Shown here piece after piece: positions 35,974 through 44,661 of a DNA stretch of 64,000 bases. The notes beneath the pieces are model-generated. The model was not told the DNA's origin, ran no database searches, and saw nothing but the letters and a program-made list of their open reading frames with translations. The stretch is from Actinoallomurus sp050942425 (GTDB lineage: Bacteria; Actinomycetota; Actinomycetes; Streptosporangiales; Streptosporangiaceae), in NCBI RefSeq assembly GCF_050942425.1, contig NZ_CP192063.1:434001-498000 (forward strand), given 5' to 3'. A program made the position numbers and the translations under genes. Every line of letters begins with the position of its first letter. Positions within the stretch are counted from its first letter, which is position 1.

Positions 35974-36933
35974 ATGTGGCCGAGAACGCGAACGCCACGG
36001 CGGCGTGCGGTGCTGCGCGCGGTGGCCGCGGCCGTGACCCTGCTGACCTGTGCCGCCCCTGGTCCGGCGTCGGCCGGGCCGTCGCTTCCCGGCCGGCCGA
36101 TGCCGATCCAGCCCGTCCGGGTCCACGGCATCACCGCGGTCTCCGCGGGCGTCGACTTCGCGCTGGCGCTGCGCACGGACGGCACGGTCGCCAGTTGGGG
36201 GAGGGACAACTTCGGGCAGGTCAGCTTCGCGCGTCGGCTGCGCGGCATCATGGCGATCTCCGCGGGGAACGACTTCGCCCTCGCGTTGCGTACGGACGGC
36301 ACGGTCGTCGGCTGGGGGCGTGATGAGTTCGGTCAGGCGAGCCCGCCGCGCTGGCTGCGCGGCGTCCGGGGGATCTCGGCCGGTGGCGACTTCGCTCTGG
36401 CGGTGAAGTGGGACGGCACCGTCGTCGGCTGGGGCAGTGATGAGTTCCGGAAGGTCAGCTCGGCCCAACGCCTCACGGGGATCACCGCCGTCTCCGCCGG
36501 TGGCGACTTCGGCCTCGCGCTGCGCAGCGACGGCACCGTGGTCGGGTTCGGCCACGACGAGTTCGGAAAGTCCAGTCTGACGCGCTTCCTGCGCGGCATC
36601 ACCGCGATCAGCACCGGCAGCGACTTCGCCGTCGCCCTCCGGACGGACGGCACCGTCGCGGCGTGGGGAGGCGACGAGTTCCGCCAGGTCACCTCCGCCC
36701 GCCGGGTCTTCGGGATCCGGGACGTCTCCGCCAGCGCCGGGTTCGTGAGCGCGGTGCGGTGGGACGGCACCGTCGTCGGCTGGGGCCGGGACGAGTTCGG
36801 CCAGGCGAGCCCGCCGCGCGGGCTGCGGGGCATCACGGCCATCTCTTCGGGCAACGACTTCGTGCTCGCCCTGCGGGCCGACGGCACCGTCGTCGAGTAC
36901 GGGCACGTCATTCCGGTCCGACGTGGTGACTAG
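35974..36933 (+). CDS. Secreted RCC1-like seven-repeat protein (copy B)
   Basis: A 319-residue paralogue of copy A with the same signal peptide type (MWPRTRTPRRRAV, ending ASAG), the same seven-repeat count and the same truncated seventh repeat (DGTVVEYGHVIP). Repeats 1-2 and 6-7 are nearly identical between the copies, repeats 4-5 less so. Copy B keeps the consensus better, for instance WG in blade 5, where copy A has substitutions in blade 4 (VGVGSD). Its TAG stop lies in a CTAG shared with the convergent MFS gene. Confidence 0.82.
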   Translation: MWPRTRTPRRRAVLRAVAAAVTLLTCAAPGPASAGPSLPGRPMPIQPVRVHGITAVSAGVDFALALRTDGTVASWGRDNFGQVSFARRLRGIMAISAGNDFALALRTDGTVVGWGRDEFGQASPPRWLRGVRGISAGGDFALAVKWDGTVVGWGSDEFRKVSSAQRLTGITAVSAGGDFGLALRSDGTVVGFGHDEFGKSSLTRFLRGITAISTGSDFAVALRTDGTVAAWGGDEFRQVTSARRVFGIRDVSASAGFVSAVRWDGTVVGWGRDEFGQASPPRGLRGITAISSGNDFVLALRADGTVVEYGHVIPVRRGD

Positions 36934-38165
36934 ACCGACGCGGGCTCGGGGTGGAGTTCGGCCGTCGGCGGTGCCACCGGCACCGGCGCGGCCTGACGAC
37001 GGGCGATCTTCGGAGCCAGGGCTCCGACCCCCAGGGCCGCCGCGGTGCCGGCGAGCGCACTGAACCACCACACCACGGCCGGCCCGGCCGACGCGTAGAC
37101 GCCCGTGCCCACGGAGAGGGCGGTGAACCGGGCGATGCCCCAGGTCCACTGGAAGGCGCCCTGGTAGCGGCCGCGGGCGTCCTCCGGCGCGAGGCTCGCC
37201 ACGATCGCGCCGGCGACGCCGCCGACCGCCGCCTCGCCGGCCGACCACAGCACGACCGTCCCCGCGTACGCCCAGGGGCTGTGGGCGACCCCCGTCAGGG
37301 CGATGCCCACCGCGACCAGCACGCTGCCGGCCACGAACACCGGCACCTGCGCGAACCGCGACAGCACGTGCAGGGCCACCGGCTGCAGGACCACCACCAG
37401 GACGGCGTTGAGCGTCGCCATCACGCCGAGCGTGGCGGTCGACAGCCCGTCGTCACGGATCGCCAGCGGCAGGGCCACCTCGGTGAGCGAGTAGATCATC
37501 AGCCCGATCCCGAACAGCGGGAGCAACGCCCGCATCAGCGGATCCCGCAGCACCACGCCGTACCCCGCTCCGCTCGTGGAAGCGGCGGATCGGGTCGCTC
37601 TGCCGCGCCCACCGGGCAGCAGCGTCACCGCGATGCCGGCGAACGCCAGCGAGGTCGTGGCGTCGACGAGGAACAACAGCCAATAGCCGTGCGCGGCGAG
37701 GAACCCGCCGAGGATGCCGGCCACCGCGGTGCCGATGTTGACGCCCCAGTGGAACAGCGAGAACGCCCTGCGGCGCCCGTCGACCGGCACCGCGTCGGTC
37801 ATCAGGGCCCCGGTGGCCGGGCTGACCATGCTGCCCGCCGCGCTGAGGAGCACGGCCGCGAAGGCCAGCGAGAGGACGTTCGGGGCGGCGTACAGCAGCC
37901 CCTGGGCGGTGGCGGTACCGAGCAGCCCGGCCAGGATCGTGGGGCGCCGCCCGATGCGGTCGGCGAGCAGCCCGCCGACCGCCGGCCCGATCAGGTTGCC
38001 CGCACCCAGCGCGCCGAGCACGTACGGCACCTGCTGCGTGGAGACGCCGCGCGACCCCAGATAGAACACGAGGAACGGCGTCACGACGTAGCCGATCCGG
38101 TTCACGATGGTCCCGGCGAAGATGATCCAGGCGGTACGGGGCAGCCCGCTGAAGGTGGAGAGCAT
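36930..38165 (-). CDS. MFS transporter (12-helix)
   Basis: A 411-residue membrane transporter with twelve hydrophobic segments. Motif A after helix 2 is GGLLADRIGRRPTILAGLLG; the second-half repeat is weaker. The substrate is unknown; drug or metabolite efflux is usual. It is divergent from an ArsR-type regulator, with a dyad between them, so that regulator probably controls it. Its stop codon is in the same CTAG as that of RCC1-like copy B. Confidence 0.88.
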   Translation of the reverse strand: MLSTFSGLPRTAWIIFAGTIVNRIGYVVTPFLVFYLGSRGVSTQQVPYVLGALGAGNLIGPAVGGLLADRIGRRPTILAGLLGTATAQGLLYAAPNVLSLAFAAVLLSAAGSMVSPATGALMTDAVPVDGRRRAFSLFHWGVNIGTAVAGILGGFLAAHGYWLLFLVDATTSLAFAGIAVTLLPGGRGRATRSAASTSGAGYGVVLRDPLMRALLPLFGIGLMIYSLTEVALPLAIRDDGLSTATLGVMATLNAVLVVVLQPVALHVLSRFAQVPVFVAGSVLVAVGIALTGVAHSPWAYAGTVVLWSAGEAAVGGVAGAIVASLAPEDARGRYQGAFQWTWGIARFTALSVGTGVYASAGPAVVWWFSALAGTAAALGVGALAPKIARRQAAPVPVAPPTAELHPEPASV

Positions 38166-38195
38166 GACCGAAATCCTGCGGCTGCCGTAGACTCA

Positions 38196-38219
38196 CGGCC
38201 ATTGATTAAGCCATGGCCG
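38196..38219. promoter_or_regulatory. Operator-like dyad between the MFS and ArsR-type genes
   Basis: CGGCCAT-N10-ATGGCCG, a perfect 7-bp dyad in the 70-base divergent intergenic region, ending 16 bases before the regulator ATG. Likely bound by the adjacent regulator. Confidence 0.5.
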
Positions 38220-38235
38220 AATCCAGGGAGCGCCC

Positions 38236-39207
38236 ATGCTGTCCGAACTGGCCTTCTCCGCGGACGACCTGGCACTCACCCGGCTCGCCATCTCCCCGAT
38301 GTGGGAGGTCGTCAGCAGCTTCCGGCTCCTGATCGCCGGCTCCTCGCATCCGGTGCATCGCTCCTGGCTGGAGCAGGTACGACCGCGGGTGGCCGCCGCC
38401 GGGCTCGACGACGGCTGGCTCGCCCGGCTGATCCCGGCCCAGGGGTACCTCGCCGACTTCCTCACCCCGCCGCCCGTCGAGCCGACACCTGACCTCGAAA
38501 CCGAGCTGGCCGTCATCCGCGCCACTCCGGCCGAGTACGTCCGGCGCGACGTCGACCACTTCGCGGCCGACGACCCGCGCCGCGCGGCCCTGCGCGCGGA
38601 TCCAGAGGACCGCCTCGCCCAGGTCTGCGCGGAGATCGAGACCTACTGGGAGCTCGCCCTCGCCCCGTACTGGGCGAGGATCCGGGCCGTGCTGGACGCC
38701 GACGTGTTCCACCGCGCCCGGCAGGTCGCCGAGCGCGGCACCGGTCACCTGTTCAACGACCTGCACGCGACGCTGCGGTGGGACGACAACACCCTCCGGC
38801 TGGTCCGCCGGCACTGTGCCGTCTCGCGGGAGGCCGCCGGGCCGGGGCTGGTCCTGGTCCCGTCCGTGTTCGCGGAGCACGTGTTGACCTGGTCGCGTCC
38901 GCCGGAGCCGCCGCAGCTCGCCTACCCCGCCCGGGGGATCGGCACGCTGTGGGAACGCCGCCCGGTTCGACACGCCGACGCGATCGCCGCCGTCCTCGGC
39001 CGCTCCCGTACGCTCCTGCTGGTCGAGCTGGCGGCGCCGGCCTCCACGACCGAGCTCGCCCGTCGCACCGGCATGTCCGCGGCCGGGGTGTCCCAGCACC
39101 TGACCGCGCTGCGCGACGCGGGCATGGTCAGCTCCCACCGCGCCGGCCGCTCGGTCCTCTACGCCCGTACGGCGATCGCCGAGTCCCTCCTGGACACCGC
39201 CGCCTGA
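38236..39207 (+). CDS. ArsR-type regulator with DUF5937-like N-terminal domain
   Basis: A 323-residue protein. The C-terminal winged helix (about 255-315) has LLVELAAPASTTELARRTGMSAAGVSQHLTALRDAGMVSSHRAGRSVLYARTAI, a typical ArsR HTH. The first 230 residues resemble the DUF5937 domain often fused N-terminal to ArsR HTHs in actinomycetes. No metal-binding Cys set is seen, so it is probably not a metal sensor. Position and dyad suggest it regulates the divergent MFS gene. Confidence 0.88.
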   Translation: MLSELAFSADDLALTRLAISPMWEVVSSFRLLIAGSSHPVHRSWLEQVRPRVAAAGLDDGWLARLIPAQGYLADFLTPPPVEPTPDLETELAVIRATPAEYVRRDVDHFAADDPRRAALRADPEDRLAQVCAEIETYWELALAPYWARIRAVLDADVFHRARQVAERGTGHLFNDLHATLRWDDNTLRLVRRHCAVSREAAGPGLVLVPSVFAEHVLTWSRPPEPPQLAYPARGIGTLWERRPVRHADAIAAVLGRSRTLLLVELAAPASTTELARRTGMSAAGVSQHLTALRDAGMVSSHRAGRSVLYARTAIAESLLDTAA

Positions 39208-39224
39208 CACTCGCCGCCGGCCGG

Positions 39225-39263
39225 GGCCCGTGTCGCTCGCTCCCGGAGCGAGCGACACGGGCC
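39225..39263. terminator. Perfect 19-bp palindrome between convergent regulator and amylase genes
   Basis: Stem of 19 bp with a one-base centre, GGCCCGTGTCGCTCGCTCC and complement, filling the gap between the ArsR-type gene and the amylase gene. Acts as terminator for both directions. Confidence 0.85.
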
Positions 39264-39271
39264 GAGACCGG

Positions 39272-42025
39272 CTAGGAGACCTTCTCGACAGCGGGGACGT
39301 GGGTGACCTGGTTCCAGGTGAACCGGTACTTGGCACCGCCCGCCGGCACGCTGAGTTTTAGATTCTCACCGCCCGCGGCCCCGCCCACGCCGTAGTTCTC
39401 GGTCCACGAGTCGTTGATCGCGATCTTCCACTCGTAGTCGCCGGCGGGCAGGGTGAACGTGCCGTGCCACTGGCCGTCGGTCGTGTCGAAGGCCAGCCGG
39501 CTGCTCGCGCAGGCCGGATCCCAGTCGCCGCCGCAACCGATCTCCGACTGCAGCGACCCGGCCACCGTCACGTGGTCCCGCGCCGGCTTGGGCTCGGCGG
39601 TCGTCACCGTGACCGGCGCGCTCGTGACGACGGGGCGCGAGCCGGGTTCGAGCAGGATGGCGCGGTACCGGACCTGCGTGCCCAGCGGCAGCTTCGCGAC
39701 GTCGTCGGTGACGACGTAGTCCGGAGAGGACGTGTCCGTGCCCAGGTCCGCCCACGCGCCGCCGCCGACGCTGCGCTGGAACCGTACCGACTGCGTCGCC
39801 CGCTCCGGGTCGATGCTCGCCTGGACGGTCACCGGGTCGATGCCGGTCACGGTGCCGCCGTCCTTCGGGGCGGTCACGGTGACCGACGGCGCCGGCACGG
39901 CCGTCGACCGTACGTCGCTCCACCGGGTGTGACCGGCGTTGTCCAGGACGACGGCGCGGTAACGCAGCGGGGTGCCGGTCCGGAAGCCGCTGGTGTCGTG
40001 GAACACCTGGTACGGCGCGTTGTCGTCGGTGCCGATCGACTGCCACGGGCCATTCCCGACCTTGGCCTGGAACGTCACCTCGGCGAACGAGGAGCCGGCG
40101 ACGTTCGCGCCGACGCGCATGCGGCCGTGGGACACGTCCGTGGGCGCGGGCGCGTCGAGCCGGATCGCCGGGGCGGCCTTGGACGCGGGGATCCGGCCGT
40201 CCGCGAGGTACACCACCGCGGACAGCGGCGGCACGGTCACGTCGAGGGTCCGGTCGCCCTTACTGCGCAGCGTGGCCGCCCCGGTGCCGTACACCTTCGT
40301 GAAGCCGCCGTCGGCGACGTATGTCGGGATGGCGGCCGACCGCGCCGTGGTGTCGTTGTTCAGCGCGACGACGTACTCCCGCTGCTGCTTCCGGTCGACG
40401 CGGGAGAACGCGAAGATCCCGGGACCGTCGGAGGCATAGCGCACCTGCTCCGCGCCGCTCCGCAGGGCGGCGTGCTGCTTCGTGACCGCGGCGAGCTCCC
40501 GGATCGTACGGTAGAGCGGGTGGCCGGGGTTGAAGTTGTCGACCGCGTGCGTCGAGTCGGTCCCGAGCAGGTCGTCCTTGAGGTATTCCGGCACCTTGCT
40601 GGCGAACATCGTCTGCCGCGCCAGCTGGTCCCCGCCCGTGCCCGTGAAGCCCTGCTCGTCGCCGTAGTAGACGACCGGGTTGCCGCGCGAGAAGTACATC
40701 AGCTCGTGCGCGAGCCGGTCCCGGGCGACCAGCTGCGCGTCCTGGGCGTTCGGATTGTCGCTCTTGAGGAAATAGCCGATGCGCCCCATGTCGTGGTTGC
40801 CGAGGAACGTCGGCAGCTCGTAGACGTTGGAGTCCGCGTCGGTGTACCAGTCGTCGTTCTGGAAGAACGTCGCCAGCGCGGTGTTCCCTCGGCTCCGTGA
40901 CGCGAAGTCGCGCGCGGCGCTCTGGAACGGGAAGTCCAGGACCGCCTGCATCCTGTCGTGCGTCGTGTAGTGCGAGGTGAGGCTCTTCGCCGCCGCGTCG
41001 CTGCCGTCGAGGGCCACCTCACCGAACATGAAGAAGTCCGGCTTCCCGTGCGCCCGCGCGTACCGCACGAGTCCCGGCCCGAACGTCTGCCAGAACTCGT
41101 CGTTGACGTGCTTCATCGTGTCGATGCGGAAGCCGTCGATCCCGAAGTCCTTGATCCAGGTCTCGTAGACGTCCATGAATCCGCGCACGACGCGCGGGTT
41201 CTCGGTCATCAGGTCGTCGAGCCCGAAGAAGTCGCCGTACTGCGAGTCCTCGCCGGTGAACGTCGTGTTGCCGCGATTGTGGTACAGCGTCACGTCGTTG
41301 AGCCAGTCCGGCTTCTTGAGGTGCTTCTCGCTCTCGTCGAGCACGGGCGTGTACGGGAACGAGGTGTTCGGGTCCAGCTTCGGGAAGGTCGACGTGCCCG
41401 CGTAGTCGCGGTCGTCGAACGGCTTGCCGTCGGCGGTGCGGTACGGCTTCTGGTCCTTGGAGACGTACGCGGTGCGCGCCCCCTGCTTGTAGCCGATCAC
41501 GTCGGCGGTGTGGTTGGTGATGATGTCGAAGTAGACCTTCATGCCGCGCGCGTGCGCGGCCTTGATCAGCGCCGCGAGGTCGGCGTTCGTGCCGAGGTGC
41601 GGGTCGATCTGCGTGAAGTCGGTGACCCAGTAACCGTGGTAACCCGCCGATGGGCCGTCCTCGAGTTGAACGGCCTTGTTCTTGAAGCTGGGGGTGAGCC
41701 AGATCGCGTTGGTCCCGAGCCCCTGGATGTAGTCGAGCTTCGACGCGACCCCCTTGAGGTCGCCGCCGTTGTAGAAGCCCTTGTTGGTGGGGTCGAACCC
41801 GGAGACCAGCCGGTCGTTCCCGAGACCGCCGGTGTCGTTGGCCGTGTCACCGTTCTTGAAGCGGTCGGCCATCACGAAGTAGAAGTTCTCGTTCGGGCTG
41901 CGGAGCGAGTGCAGGGCTCCGCCTCGAGGGGCGGGTTCGGCGTTGGCCGGCAGGGCCGCCGACCACGCGGCCACGCCGAGCGTGGCCGCGGCTGCGGCGA
42001 GGGCGGTGCGTACCGAGTTGCGCAT
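39272..42025 (-). CDS. Secreted alpha-amylase/pullulanase-type GH13 enzyme
   Basis: A 917-residue exported glycoside hydrolase. The signal peptide ends LPANA (about residue 29). The TIM-barrel domain covers about 40-480, with nucleophile D302 in GFRIDTMKH, acid/base E336 in MFGEVAL and stabiliser D412 in LGNHDMGR. The first region is YFDIITNHTAD. A beta-sandwich C domain follows (to about 610), then two Ig-like modules (about 620-795), and a C-terminal domain resembling pullulanase X25 modules (from about 815: YEWKIAINDSWTENYG). Cleaves starch-like alpha-glucans outside the cell. CAGGAG lies eight bases before the ATG; a longer frame to 42112 is rejected. Confidence 0.93.
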   Translation of the reverse strand: MRNSVRTALAAAAATLGVAAWSAALPANAEPAPRGGALHSLRSPNENFYFVMADRFKNGDTANDTGGLGNDRLVSGFDPTNKGFYNGGDLKGVASKLDYIQGLGTNAIWLTPSFKNKAVQLEDGPSAGYHGYWVTDFTQIDPHLGTNADLAALIKAAHARGMKVYFDIITNHTADVIGYKQGARTAYVSKDQKPYRTADGKPFDDRDYAGTSTFPKLDPNTSFPYTPVLDESEKHLKKPDWLNDVTLYHNRGNTTFTGEDSQYGDFFGLDDLMTENPRVVRGFMDVYETWIKDFGIDGFRIDTMKHVNDEFWQTFGPGLVRYARAHGKPDFFMFGEVALDGSDAAAKSLTSHYTTHDRMQAVLDFPFQSAARDFASRSRGNTALATFFQNDDWYTDADSNVYELPTFLGNHDMGRIGYFLKSDNPNAQDAQLVARDRLAHELMYFSRGNPVVYYGDEQGFTGTGGDQLARQTMFASKVPEYLKDDLLGTDSTHAVDNFNPGHPLYRTIRELAAVTKQHAALRSGAEQVRYASDGPGIFAFSRVDRKQQREYVVALNNDTTARSAAIPTYVADGGFTKVYGTGAATLRSKGDRTLDVTVPPLSAVVYLADGRIPASKAAPAIRLDAPAPTDVSHGRMRVGANVAGSSFAEVTFQAKVGNGPWQSIGTDDNAPYQVFHDTSGFRTGTPLRYRAVVLDNAGHTRWSDVRSTAVPAPSVTVTAPKDGGTVTGIDPVTVQASIDPERATQSVRFQRSVGGGAWADLGTDTSSPDYVVTDDVAKLPLGTQVRYRAILLEPGSRPVVTSAPVTVTTAEPKPARDHVTVAGSLQSEIGCGGDWDPACASSRLAFDTTDGQWHGTFTLPAGDYEWKIAINDSWTENYGVGGAAGGENLKLSVPAGGAKYRFTWNQVTHVPAVEKVS

Positions 42026-42128
42026 CGTGCGGACTCCTGGCTCGTGGGTGCCAAGACGGTAATTCACCGCACGCCCGGAGAAAAGATCTTCGGCGCCCGA
42101 CTCCGCTTTCAACGGGCCGGCTCACGTA

Positions 42129-42170
42129 CGCCAAGGCTCCACCGGAGACGTCTCCGGTGGAGCCCTGGCG
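42129..42170 (-). terminator. Hairpin after the CPBP protease gene
   Basis: Stem built on GGCTCCACCGGAGAC and its exact complement, extended by CGCCA/TGGCG with one mismatch. It starts 12 bases past the stop of the minus-strand CPBP gene, upstream of the amylase gene. Confidence 0.75.
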
Positions 42171-42181
42171 TGTCTTCGACG

Positions 42182-43129
42182 TCAGTCGCGGGGGCCGCGG
42201 TACCCGAGACGGCCGCGGGTGGCGATGAGGATTATCGCGGCGGCGGCGCCGTAGGCGATGCCGCCGGCGGTGAGTATCCACGACTCCTGCGTGCCCTTGA
42301 ACAGTTCCGGCAGGAGGAGGCTGGCGACGGTGTTGTTGCTCGCGTGCAGGAGCAGGGCGACGGGCAGGCTCTCATCGGTGTGGTTGAACACCCAGGTGAT
42401 GAGGTAGCTGATCGCCACGCACATCGCGACGAAGGTGCCGACCGTGAGCCACCAGTGGGCCGTGTCGGCCCGGGTGCCGGCGAGCGACCAGCTCGTGAAG
42501 AACAGCGGCAGGTGCCAGAAGGCCCAGACGACGCCGAGGATCAGGGTGCCGCGGGCCGCTCCGTGACGGCGCTGGATCAGCGGAAGGGCGACGTCGCGCC
42601 AGCCGGGCTCCTCGGCCATGCCGGTGGTCAGGACCTGGACGAGGAGCAGGGGCAGGTACGCGGCGGCGACCGCGACCGAAGGCGTGTGGAGGCCGTGGAC
42701 GGCGCCGGGCATCAGGAGGGTGCCGCCCACCAGCAGGGCGGGGACACCGGTCAGCACGATCAGGTACCAGTACCAGCGCACGCGCAGCCGGAACAACCGC
42801 CGCCGCCAGTGCCGCAGCCCCTCCCGACCGCCGGTGATCGCCGTGACGACCAGTCCCGCGCCGAGCGGCCCGAGGTACGCGCCGGGGAGGACGCCGGGGA
42901 TCTGGGTGTTGCCCAGGAACTCGGGGAAGCGGAAGTGCAGCACCCCGAGCCCGTCCGCGGACAGCACGTACGGCAGCCAGGCCAGCCAGCTCGCCGCGTA
43001 CGCCAGCACGAAGAACGCGACCAGCGGATGCCGCTGGACGATCCCGAACGGGCCGCGTCGGCGTGGGTGTTCTGGTTCTGGGGTGTGGACTGCGGTGGCG
43101 GGCGGCGTCGGCGCGATCGACCTGCTCAT
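42182..43129 (-). CDS. CPBP family intramembrane glutamic endopeptidase
   Basis: A 315-residue polytopic membrane protein with about eight helices. CPBP (CaaX/bacteriocin-processing) motifs are present: E173-E174-PGWR, FWHLP with H206 and LLHASNN near the C-terminus. Eukaryotic members clip CaaX tails; bacterial ones process or protect against peptides. Start ATG 43129 has GGAGG upstream, and residues before it lack membrane character. No obvious peptide substrate is adjacent. Confidence 0.88.
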   Translation of the reverse strand: MSRSIAPTPPATAVHTPEPEHPRRRGPFGIVQRHPLVAFFVLAYAASWLAWLPYVLSADGLGVLHFRFPEFLGNTQIPGVLPGAYLGPLGAGLVVTAITGGREGLRHWRRRLFRLRVRWYWYLIVLTGVPALLVGGTLLMPGAVHGLHTPSVAVAAAYLPLLLVQVLTTGMAEEPGWRDVALPLIQRRHGAARGTLILGVVWAFWHLPLFFTSWSLAGTRADTAHWWLTVGTFVAMCVAISYLITWVFNHTDESLPVALLLHASNNTVASLLLPELFKGTQESWILTAGGIAYGAAAAIILIATRGRLGYRGPRD

Positions 43130-43361
43130 CGGTCGGATCCTCCAGGGGGCGGGGCGGTCTGCGAACGAGAACATGGCATCACCGCACGACCCTCCGGGTC
43201 GCTCCCGCCACCTGCCCGAATTCGCTCCAGCGCCCTGCCCGCCCGAGGTAGTGCAGGCTGGAAAACCGCAGCTCACGCTCCCCGCGATCGGCCCCCGAAC
43301 GTCGCGACGGCCTCGGCATTGACGTCACGAATCGGGAAAGCGGCGAGATTCGCCGTCCACG

Positions 43362-44577
43362 GTGGCGTACCAGCAGCCGGTGACCTTCACCGGCGAGCTC
43401 ATCGACGTCCGTACCAAGGACCCGCTGGCCGGCGAGCCGGTGGGGATCAAGTTCAGGCCACCCGGCGCAAGTACCACGACGGTGGCCACCGGAACGACCG
43501 GATCCGACGGGCGCTTCACGATCAGCACGACGCTGCCGAGTGGTGGATATGTCTCGGCGGCGTTTCCGGGCGACACCGGCCTGGATCCCGGCAGCAGCTC
43601 GGGTCCGGACATACTGCTGCAGGCCGCGCATCTGCCGAGCCGGCTCGTGCTGGATCCGGTGCCCGCCTCCGTACCGGCCGGAACGCCGGTCACCTTCTCC
43701 GGCACGATGCAGGTCCAGGTCAACGGCGCCTGGGAGGCATTCCCGGGTGCTCCGCTCACTCTGACGATGGAACCGGCCAGCTCCAGCGAGTCGAACGTCA
43801 CCTACGTGACGACCAGCGGTGCCGACGGCCGGTTCAGCCTGACCGAGCCGGTGAGTGGGACCAGTGACTGGAGTATCGCCGACACCCAGAAGGGCGTCCA
43901 CCAGGGTGGGTGGTTCCAGGACTACACCAGAGCCGACTACAACTGGATCGACGGTGTGTCCAAGACGCGCGTCGCTCGCTTCAGCGTTCCGTCCCACGAC
44001 GAGGCGCATCATGCCTATTCCTCCGGTCTGTATGCCACCGGCACGGTGGAGCGCTGGGACGGCAATTCCTGGGTCGGCCTGATCTACGACTGGGTCGACC
44101 TCTACTACCGGCCCAAGGGCTCCACCACCTGGCACAAGGGCAACGCCACGCAGACCGACGCGAACGGCCAATTCCGTAACGTCGTCGATATTCATCTCGG
44201 CACCGTCGATTGGCAGGCACGCGTGCGCGCGTCGGCCGACACCCTGACGTCCACGAGCGCCGGTACGGTCACCAGCACCGTCACCGACAAGACCCACTTC
44301 AGGTCCGCGTCCATCGCTCGCAGGTCGTCGAAGAGCTACCTCAACGGTCAGGTGACCGACTGGTACAGCGGCCCCTCCTTCTCCGATCTGCGCGGCCTGA
44401 AGGTCCACCTGTACTACCGGGCTCGGGGTTCAAAGACCTGGCATTCCTACCGGACCGCGATCCCTCGGCCGGAACGGTTTCTTCCAGTTCTCCGTGTCCA
44501 AGAACCACGGCTACTACTTCAAGGTCACCTTCCCGACCCAAGGCGCTTTCCAGTCCTCCACCAGCCGCACTCTGTGA
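43362..44577 (+). pseudogene. Degraded secreted beta-sandwich protein: no signal peptide, 3' frameshift
   Basis: The open frame from GTG 43362 encodes Ig/carboxypeptidase-like repeats (VTFTGELIDVRTKDPLAGEPVGIKF, GSDGRFTISTTLPSGGY, GADGRFSLTEP, WVDLYYRPKGSTTWHK, KVHLYYRARGSKTWHSY) of a type that is normally exported. The N-terminus has no signal peptide, and a TGA in frame at 43320 leaves no room for one. Near 44450-44472 the frame breaks: the +1 frame continues with NGFFQFSVSKNHGYYFKVTF and stops at 44575-44577, while the original frame becomes Pro/Arg nonsense. Most likely a 5'-truncated, frameshifted remnant; a single-base sequence error would explain only the 3' break. Confidence 0.7.
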
Positions 44578-44596
44578 CCGAGCCGTCGCACAGACG

Positions 44597-44649
44597 AAGC
44601 CCGAGAAAGGCACCTGGTCACCGTTCGGGCAAGGTCCTTTCTCGGGCTT
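44597..44649 (+). terminator. Hairpin after the degraded secreted-protein gene
   Basis: A 14-bp perfect stem AAGCCCGAGAAAGG / CCTTTCTCGGGCTT with a 25-base loop and short T-run, 20 bases past the +1-frame stop at 44577. Its position supports 44577 as the original gene end. Confidence 0.75.
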
Positions 44650-44661
44650 TCCAGCTAGGGC

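Larger units (their letters stand above)
34569..36933 (+). repeat. Tandem gene duplication, two ~1.2-kb units including upstream regions
   Basis: Unit 1 (34569-35730) and unit 2 (35788-36933) match not only in the RCC1-like coding parts but through about 187 bases before each ATG. Shared upstream blocks include GAGACGGACCTTTCGCC, GCTGACGTTGTCGTGACCGG and GAATCGATCGT. Period about 1.22 kb. The duplication is clear but not fresh: third positions and the unit 1 repeats 4-5 have drifted. Confidence 0.9.

Noticed and set aside
14095..42025. LacI regulator as the controller of the alpha-amylase
   Set aside because: The genes are ~25 kb apart and I found no shared operator; the family association alone is not enough.
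40958..43867. 969-codon plus-strand ORF
   Set aside because: Runs antisense to the amylase and CPBP genes and lacks any domain; a shadow of high third-position GC.
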